Shown: positions 58,074 to 64,000 of the stretch, in pieces | Layout: each line of letters starts with the position of its first letter | Numbering within the stretch: position 1 is the stretch's first letter | DNA from: Rhizophagus irregularis | Taxonomy: Eukaryota; Glomeromycota; Glomeromycetes; Glomerales; Glomeraceae | Assembly (NCBI RefSeq): GCF_026210795.1 | Contig: NC_089429.1 | Coordinates: 496,001-560,000 of the forward strand | Direction: 5' to 3' | Length of the DNA stretch: 64,000 nucleotides | Translations under genes and position numbers: made by a program | Notes under the pieces: model-generated | Databases searched by the model: none | What the model saw: the letters and a program-made list of their open reading frames with translations, nothing else | Told to the model about the DNA's origin: nothing

Positions 58074-58395
58074 TAGAGATGGTCAGTCCCTGGACGGTCC
58101 TGCCCGGTCTTTAGGAAAGTTATAAGGAATGCACCCTTGAATTTTTAGGACGCAGCAAGTATGGCTAAAGACCAATAAATGTCAAAATTTGGCCTTTATA
58201 CTTCTTTTTTAAGATCAGCGGAGGCGAAATTGGCAAAAGACCGAAAAAAGTAACAAATATTGGTTTTGGTAAAATAAAAACCTGCCTAGTTCTGAATTGG
58301 GTGCTTAGATTGAGACCAAAATTTACCACTTTTCCAGTTCTATTGTGGTACAAAAAATTGGGAGTACAGATCGCAGGACCGACTGACCATCTCTA
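58074..58395. mobile_element. hAT-type miniature element, TAGAGATGGTCA ends
   Basis: 322 bp, with termini TAGAGATGGTCAGTCC and the complement of GGACCGACTGACCATCTCTA. It is flanked by the perfect 8-bp direct repeat ATGACGCG (58066-58073 and 58396-58403). The termini are related to those of the element at 26511-27434 (GATGGTCATCGGTCC). The 62-codon frame inside (58165-58353) has no recognisable domain and I do not count it as a gene. Confidence 0.87.
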
Positions 58396-58403
58396 ATGAC
58401 GCG

Positions 58404-61400
58404 CCTTTAACACCGGAAAAATTGGTTATATAGTGGGGAAATTAGTTAGACGCAAGATTTGGGGCACAAAAAAATTTTTTGGAGCACATTTTTGACTGTT
58501 CACTAATAAATTTGGGGAAAATTGGTGACTAAAATACGGTCAAATATTTATTTAATTAGACATGACGGACAAATTTTAATAGGGTATTTCATAAATCCGC
58601 CATGATGCAGTTAATTAAAAAGAGTATATAGTAAAGTAGTATGGTACGATATGATATAATAAATAAGGTATTATTAATTATGTACAGGTACAGCACGATG
58701 GGTACGATACCAATCATATTTATATAATATATACATCCAGAGAAACAGGTATGGTAAGATCGGGCAAATGGGGAAAGCATATCGGTTAAAGTTTCATACT
58801 TAAAATCGATAAAGCAAATACACAAGAACATACTGTAACCAAATAAATAATATCTTAATTAAAAATATTCTAAATAATTTTTCCTAAATTTAATAAAATG
58901 ATTGAACTACTGTATGTTGGATTTTATGTCGACTTTGAACTGCTCCAGCAAGCCAGCTTAAGTTGAAATTAAGATGGTTTATTTAATAACCAATCAAAGA
59001 AATTTTTGTTGATCAATATCCGCATGTTCTACTTGTTTATAATTTTTCTCAGAGATCCGTTCAAATGGGAACCGACGAATCATTCCTTTCCTGTTAGGGA
59101 CATTTAGAATTATATAATTTTTTTTCATTGCTAAATATTCCAAAGCTGTGATATTAAATTTTTTTTCGTTGTTAAATTTTGTTTCATCGGTAAGAAGAAA
59201 ATTCAAATTTTATCTTATTGCAGTACGGTGCATGAGAATTATCTAAACAAACACAATTCGTGCATACAAATGTCTGAAATCCCGAGAGCATGAAGTGTAG
59301 AAACAGAGATTTAAATCTGTAAATTCTAATCGAATAAATAAAAACATGTCTACTAATTCTTAGTTCCTATTATCATTATAATTGCAAATTTTTATATATT
59401 AATAATATTGAAGTTAAAAATTTGTGCGAAACAATGGTAATTGGACGAAAATTATTTAATTTACATAAATTTGACCTTTGATGTTGAGTCAGGTCTCGCA
59501 AATGATTAACCCGATTATACAAATATCTAAATATCTTAATTATAAATGCAAAGTCACTAATAATAATCATTTTCAGATTAACACAAACAATATATTAATA
59601 TTAAAATTTCCAGTATTAACAACATTAATTACCTTGGTGCCAAAAGATATAACTAAAGTTTGCGATTTATTGGCTAATGATCACGTGAGTAGACGTAGAA
59701 ACCCGTGACTACAAAACCTTTCATAGACGCAGCAGTCGCAGCAACTCCATACAATTAAGTTTATATCTATTAACCGTCATTTGTTTTCACAAAATATGCA
59801 CTTTAATATCGACTACCGTCTGTTTATGTTAATCTAATAACAGATGTAGACGCGACATTCTCCTTATTTACTATTTGACCCTAAAGATCATGAATAGTTG
59901 ATTCAATAACGTCTAAAATAATTTATAACAATTTCTTGGTATTAGTTATATTATGACAATAAAAAGATTTAAAAATGGAAACTGTTTAAAAGTCCACAAA
60001 CGTATTACACCTTCTGACCGCGTTAAATAGTACAAAAACTTGCATTTCAATATTGTACAATTACAACAATAAATCAACAAGTAATCAATGTCTATCTGTT
60101 TAATCAGATTGGCAATATGAAAAATATTCAAAACTCAGCTTTTTTCTTAATTAACTAAATAATTTTTTTTAAGTTTCAAACATAATTTCACAGAAGTAAT
60201 AAATTCGGAATTTTTCAGACAAAATTTATTTTTTAATGGTCTCATCCATAACGAAAGTTACTTAATTAAATGCAGAGTGTATCAAACATCGCATCCTTAT
60301 TTATCACTCATTATAATAATAGTTAGTAGTTTGTAACGAAACAGTTTGAAATTTAGAAATAAGGCTATCATAACATAGTTACCAACTTGGTATAAGAGAT
60401 CATATTTATTTAAGCAATTTCTACATAGTGATTCTCGTTCTAAACTCTGATTCTCTGTTTAAATTAATGTAAAAAATAAGAGAAAATTATTAAATAATAT
60501 TTCATAAAATAGCAAAAGGAGTAGAATTAAACCATAAAACATTGTACTAAGACGCAAAAAGTCATAGATATTGAAATATGTTATCTCAATAAATTAAAGA
60601 GCATTAAACTTGCTTTCAGGTATAGTAAAATATCATTCTTATATAAAAAAAAGAAATAGTTGAATAAATTCTACATATAAATATGGTCGTTTGTTTCGGT
60701 GGAATGATTAATCGGATTTTCATTAAGAAATATTTTGTTTATTAGCGAATACAATTACCGTCTTTTGGCTTCATGGTTTTGGAGATAAGTTTTCAGGTAA
60801 AAACTTGGCACAGTCTGGATTGTGATTGTAACGCATATAGTTCATATAGGACTTTTGATGTCTTACATTCCAATTCATATTAAAGCGAACTAAATTCAAT
60901 ACGTCCACGCCCTCATATATTAATTTTGTACCCGCAAAAATGTCAGTTATTATATAAAGAATATTAATCCATATAACAACTAAAAAGCGCCCTCCTATTT
61001 TCTTGTTTTTTCAAACCAAAATTTACCTTTTGATTAGCCTTTTTTATGCGTAGCACAAACTCTTCATAAATATTGCAACAGAATTACATCATAATCACAT
61101 GACAAACTGTTAATATTTTATGCGGAATATTTTTTTAAAATCAAAAGTCATTAATAGAAAGGACTCTTACAATAAATTCTCTAGAGATTTATAAAATCCA
61201 GACTATCATTAATGTACTTTCATCCAAAGTAGAACTGTTTCATCTGTTATTCTAAATTGTTAGGGCACGAGCACTTAAATGGGGAAATCAATTTATTATG
61301 AGGACCATATTTTTCTTACAATAAATGTGTCACATGTAAAAAAACAACGTTATAGAAGACAAATTTTACAATTGATGGTATCATCCAAGTGATCCTGGCA

Positions 61401-62270
61401 AACAGAGTTCAAAATTTCGGACAAAATTAAAGCTTTTCTCACACCGAAATGTAATTTTAATTTAACGTCTTAATCCTCACCCCTCAACATGGACGAGAAT
61501 ACCGTGATGATTACTCCAGGCTCTTTGAAGTATCAAAGAGCAAGAATATATTACCTTCTCCATACTTTAACGTCTTTACTGTAACCAACAATTCCAAATA
61601 ATTCCATATTACACGATTTATTACGTTGACGCTCAAATAAACATTTATTTCTCTTATAAATTTCTTTTTTAAATTTTAAATTTAACAATAAATCTAAATT
61701 CGTATATGTTATTCCACACCTTTCAGTATACAAGATTACGAAGGTAATTTTACTGTAGATAGCATTCAAACTTTGCCTGATTTTTCATTGCAAGCTTTAC
61801 GTGATACAGAGTTGTAAAATACATCATAAATCAATAGAATAAATACTTTTGATGGATCATAACCATTTTCATCAAAATTATAACGTATTTATCAAAAATT
61901 CTATAATTTAACATAATTATCGAATAAAGGATTTATAATCTGTCAATTAAAATAATTTCTCTTATTATTCACTTAAAATACATTTTTATAACATTCGTGT
62001 ACCATATTTTATAATGATGAAATAAATTTATAATAATAAATAGTTTTCTTTATTTAATGATTGAATAACCCTTATAAAAAATAAACGAGAACTGAATTAT
62101 TTAAATTACAAACTAAGAATCTTCCTATTACCTGTTACTCTAATCTTAGTGTTTAAATAATTTAACATAAGATAAATAATAAAAAATGAAATTTGCATTC
62201 AAATCGTAAATTAATTTAAAGTTCATCTATAAAATAAATAAGATTAGTAAATGAAGATTAATTTATTATT
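58404..62270. other. Intergenic DNA, no gene seen
   Basis: Nearly 3.9 kb. The mixed to A+T-rich sequence contains only short frames (for example 58994-59206 and 61551-61769 on the minus strand) whose products I cannot link to any family. No tRNA or rRNA sequence was recognised. Confidence 0.5.
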
Positions 62271-64000
62271 TTAATATATTAACAAAGTAAACAAACCATC
62301 GAGGATTTCTGGTTTATCTTGTTCTGAATGAAGACTTGAATTATTCTGTACTTCATCTGTAAAATAGAATAAATTAGAATAATAATATTGATCATTATTA
62401 ATAAATAATTTATTTTACCTACCATTAGTACCAATATTTGATCGTTGTTGCATGAATTCTCTCTCATAGTCATTTTGAATATCTACTATTATCAATAAAT
62501 CAAATTTAGTGACATATTCATCCTTATCTTCAACAATGTTATAGGAAAATTAGAATCGATATATAAATGAATTTTTAAGGCTTTACCATTATCTATCTTC
62601 AATTTTTTGGATAATCTGGGTGATTCTTCACTATCATTATCTAAAATTAAGATATACAGTAAATTAGTATTTATTTATTTAAAACACTGATAGAAGAGTA
62701 AATTACCTTTAGAACTAATTGATGTATATTGATTACTTGATTTACCAAGATTACTAGCTATAATAAAACGAATCATTTAATATTTTGTCGTATAAAATTC
62801 AAATATAATCTTAATAAATACTTACAATTACTAGAAATACTAAAATCATATGATCTACTGATATAAAATGCTATTTTTTAAAAAAAGATTATCTCAACCT
62901 ATTTATTAATTAAAGGACTTATACTAAAATATTATTATCTTTATATTACCTTTTTGTTCTTCTATTATTATTTATAAAAAGAAGATATTATTAATAGTGA
63001 TTGAATATTAGGAAAAGATTAGATTAATAAATATAAAACAATTATTATACCTTCTGTTGCATTTTTTGGTTCAGGTAGGTTTTCAAATTTATGTATTTTA
63101 CTTGTAAATGATTTACTATTTATGTTAATTTTTTCTTTATCTACTTTTGTTATTAATTGAGGTAATTCATTTGGGTTATTTTGATAATATGTTTTAATTT
63201 CACTTATTTTATCAAAAAGTGTATCAGCATCAGGTCTTTTTAATGGGTTAGCATCCCAACATTGTTCCATTAAACTTTTATATTTTAAAGGAATTTCTGA
63301 TATAATTTTTGGTCTTATACCATCAATGATATTAATTGCAAGAATATAATCATGTTCATAATTCATAAATGGAGGTTGTCCAAATGAAATTTCCCACATA
63401 AGCATTGCAATACTATAAATATCAGATTTAAAGGTATAACCTTTTCCATTAATAACTTCAGGTGCTATGTAAGGAAGATTTCCATATATGCTTGTTGATG
63501 GTTTGTCTGCAGGACCACAAAATCCAAGATCACTAATTTTCCAATGATCATTAAACTGGGAATATAAAATATTTCCAGAATGCAAATCTCTATGAATTGA
63601 ATTTTCTTCATGAATATAATAAAGTGCATCAATTATTAAAAAAGTAATATTAATTCTTTCATTCCATGTAAGTTGATTATGATTTTGTTGTAAATATTCT
63701 TTTAAATTCAAATCATACTTTCTCATTACAAGTAAATAATTTCTATTTGATGGATTTTGTGTTAAACCAAAACATTGAACAACATTTGGGTATTTATTAC
63801 TTATAGTTAAGTGTGATTTAGCCTATAAAGATAAATTTCAAAATTTTACTATTAATAGAGAATTTTAAATGTAAGTTCTTTAAATATTTTAAATTTACAA
63901 ACCTCTTCAAACCAACTTTGACTTGCATTTGCAACATTTTTTAATTCTTTAAGTATTACTTTATGAGTTCCACGTCTTATTAATTGTTGCACTTTAGAAT
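62271..64000 (-). CDS. Protein kinase (TKL type), 5' end outside window
   Basis: Exons from right to left: 63903-64000 (partial), 63051-63822, 62950-62961, 62826-62870, 62707-62757, 62587-62640, 62423-62485 and 62271-62356. All introns are GT-AG and the frame stays open to the TAA at 62271-62273. The catalytic core is intact. VILKEL carries the ATP-anchoring lysine, HRDLHSGNIL holds the catalytic Asp, SDLGFCGP is the metal-binding motif with Leu for Phe, APEV closes the activation segment, and SDIYSIAMLMWEI and MEQCWDANPLKRP mark the C-lobe. It resembles the tyrosine-kinase-like kinases expanded in Glomeromycotina. The tail after the kinase is polar and encoded by five small exons of 12, 45, 51, 54 and 63 bp plus a terminal exon. 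The copy at 53120-55224 is its decayed paralogue on the other strand. Confidence 0.85.

Noticed and set aside
58165-58353. 62-codon minus-strand frame inside the hAT miniature element
   Set aside because: It has no domain and occupies the interior of a non-autonomous element with exact duplications. Chance frame.

Overview
The window looks like nuclear DNA of an arbuscular mycorrhizal fungus of the Rhizophagus (Glomeromycotina) type. The grounds are extreme A+T richness with long A and T runs, short GT-AG introns, intronless F-box genes that open with a DLPE..N.I..YL / LYSCILVNR.WCR / PLLW block, a protein kinase whose core reads HRDLHSGNILYS with DLG in place of DFG, multi-exon P450s, and many hAT-type elements. 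The assignment rests on recognising these gene families, not on a database match.

Layout. 1-6.0 kb is A+T-rich and gene-free, with fold-back repeats at 1.87-2.18 and 4.1-4.4 kb. 6.06-8.28 kb (+) is an F-box gene with an unusual proline/arginine-rich insert, followed by two abutting minisatellite blocks (8.4-9.76 kb). 10.9-17.5 kb holds two complete ten-exon P450 genes arranged head to head. 17.5-37.8 kb is a 20-kb repeat desert containing one intact hAT transposase gene (23.5-25.5 kb) inside terminal arrays of palindromic motifs, a hAT miniature element nested in a TA-flanked element (22.0-22.6 kb), a larger hAT miniature element with a clean 8-bp duplication (26.5-27.4 kb), several inverted-repeat elements and two decayed coding relics. 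37.8-39.4 kb (-) is a three-exon F-box gene. 40.9-44.3 kb carries two convergent multi-exon genes for membrane proteins with cysteine-rich C-terminal tails, one of them with 46 cysteines in about 165 residues. 48.2-51.6 kb has two convergent F-box genes. 53.1-55.2 kb (+) is a kinase pseudogene. 55.34-57.22 kb is an RRM-like ORF1-only retroelement bounded by a 16-bp target duplication. 57.3-58.4 kb has two further miniature elements with an F-box relic between them. 62.3-64.0 kb (-) is an apparently intact kinase gene, cut by the window edge, whose C-terminal tail is encoded by five small symmetric exons.

These genes do not form a pathway. F-box proteins (substrate receptors of SCF ubiquitin ligases) and tyrosine-kinase-like kinases are lineage-expanded families in these fungi. 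Here they sit as tandem, convergent or decayed paralogues among transposons. The P450 pair is a local duplication with preserved exon structure. The items I rate as most worth checking are the two cysteine-rich membrane proteins, the symmetric-exon tail of the kinase, the ORF1-only retroelement, the fold-back family with a shared core at four loci, and the hAT element with GGTTAATTAACC arrays.

All gene models with introns were built by hand from splice consensus, reading-frame continuity and paralogue comparison. No alignment or expression data were available.
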